44,201 nt of DNA from Guptibacillus hwajinpoensis (GTDB lineage: Bacteria; Bacillota; Bacilli; Bacillales; Bacillaceae_J), in the NCBI GenBank assembly GCA_016841285.1, contig JAENZK010000003.1, positions 1 to 44,201 on the forward strand, in the 5' to 3' direction. A model generated the notes under the pieces. It was not told where the DNA came from, did no database searches, and was given only the letters and a program-made list of their open reading frames with translations. The translations under genes and the position numbers were made by a program. Below, one piece after another: positions 43,770 through 44,201 of this stretch. Position 1 is the stretch's first letter; each line of letters starts with the position of its first letter.

Positions 43770-44020
43770 GCAAAATTGACTGTTTTCTCCTTAAGCTCTC
43801 GTAGTGAGTCGAAAAAAGAAATAAGGTATTCGGAAAAGATATTATTTGCAGAAAGAATGGAGAAAAATAACGAGGGTCTCATTGTCAAAACATTCTTTAC
43901 CACGGTATGCAGTTTTCCTAGCTAGTTTGTATTTCAAAAAAATACATAAACTGTAAGTTTTTGAGGGGAAATCACAAAAAAACTTAAAATAAAGAGTTTC
44001 AAAAAGTTGAGGATAATTAA
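43770..44020. other. Non-coding stretch
   Basis: I see no gene or clear signal between the terminator and the transposon remnant at the window's end. Short frames on both strands lack ribosome sites and are unlike any family I know. Confidence 0.4.
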
Positions 44021-44201
44021 GAATAAACCGTAATTCCTAGATGCAGTAAAAAGGTGGGCTTCATCAAGAATAATGACTGGAATCTATTTTTCGTTTTCAT
44101 AGATTTCTAACATTAAAGACTGATATTGTCGTTTTGCCTCTTTTGATCGAGAGGCAGGCTGTACTCCAATACACTATAATACCTAATGGTAAAACAATTT
44201 T
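44021..44201 (-). pseudogene. Second copy of the TniB/ExeA-like ATPase remnant, running out of the window
   Basis: This segment resembles 41380-41566 along its whole length in the same orientation, with small gaps. On the minus strand it still reads PVIILDEAHLFTA, a good Walker B, near 44050-44088, which the first copy has lost. It then reads toward the Q-P-A-S-R-S-K-E-A-K-R-Q segment. It is interrupted by stops further on. It continues past the window's end. Confidence 0.7.

Noticed and set aside
1-44201. CRISPR arrays, tRNA or rRNA genes, prophage or known defence systems
   Set aside because: No regularly spaced repeats, no tRNA-like cloverleaf sequences, no rRNA segments and no phage or defence protein families were recognised.

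Overview
The window is AT-rich Gram-positive DNA, almost certainly from an endospore-forming member of the Bacillaceae (a Bacillus/Neobacillus-like organism). The grounds are strong purine-rich ribosome binding sites, frequent TTG starts, a leucine T-box, a YwjF/FadF-type Fe-S protein, and several sporulation-linked genes: Sda, SalA/Mrp beside a decayed cwlD, and a sporulation-type sensor kinase.

Region 1 (1-7114) holds an NDP-forming acyl-CoA synthetase (its 5' end lies outside the window), a crotonase, an SDR dehydrogenase and a complete TRAP transporter (DctQ, DctM, lipoprotein DctP). Region 2 (7230-11568) is regulatory: a LysR gene on the minus strand, two tandem paralogous IclR genes, and a nitronate-monooxygenase-like flavoprotein that lacks the usual histidine. 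Region 3 (12544-24993) is one long plus-strand operon: crotonase, acyl-CoA dehydrogenase, HMG-CoA lyase, thiolase, CoA-transferase homologue, MFE2-like SDR, second acyl-CoA dehydrogenase, two small hot-dog/MaoC hydratase subunits, EtfB, EtfA and the FadF-type ETF:quinone oxidoreductase. A hairpin terminator follows at 25019. Together these look like a pathway for import, CoA activation, beta-oxidation and retro-aldol cleavage of a branched carboxylic acid. There is a lyase but no biotin-dependent acyl-CoA carboxylase, so the substrate may already be a branched dicarboxylate (for example of the 3-methylglutarate type) or may give a tertiary 3-hydroxyacyl-CoA. That substrate is inference.

Region 4 (25139-28547) has three tandem MFS transporter genes, the first broken by a 1-base loss and an internal deletion, with a 39-base scrap of a fadF-like gene between the first two. 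Region 5 (28740-34156) has a T-box-controlled leuA and a pyruvate carboxylase. The pyc promoter shares an unusual extended box with promoters upstream of the first iclR gene and of the region 3 operon, which suggests one regulon. Region 6 (34191-37405) has a small sda gene, a malic enzyme gene with three frameshifts, a decayed cwlD and an intact salA.

Region 7 (37406-44201) is degraded mobile-element territory: an IS1182-type transposase remnant, an intact orphan PAS histidine kinase, rearranged pieces of a transposon encoding a TniB/ExeA-like AAA ATPase, and an aldehyde dehydrogenase gene of visibly higher GC lying between two copies of those remnants.

No rRNA, tRNA or CRISPR array was seen. 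The most unusual points are the shared promoter/operator family, the carboxylase-free HMG-CoA-lyase operon, and the cluster's enzymes with replaced catalytic residues (CoA-transferase Glu, NMO His, acyl-CoA dehydrogenase Glu).
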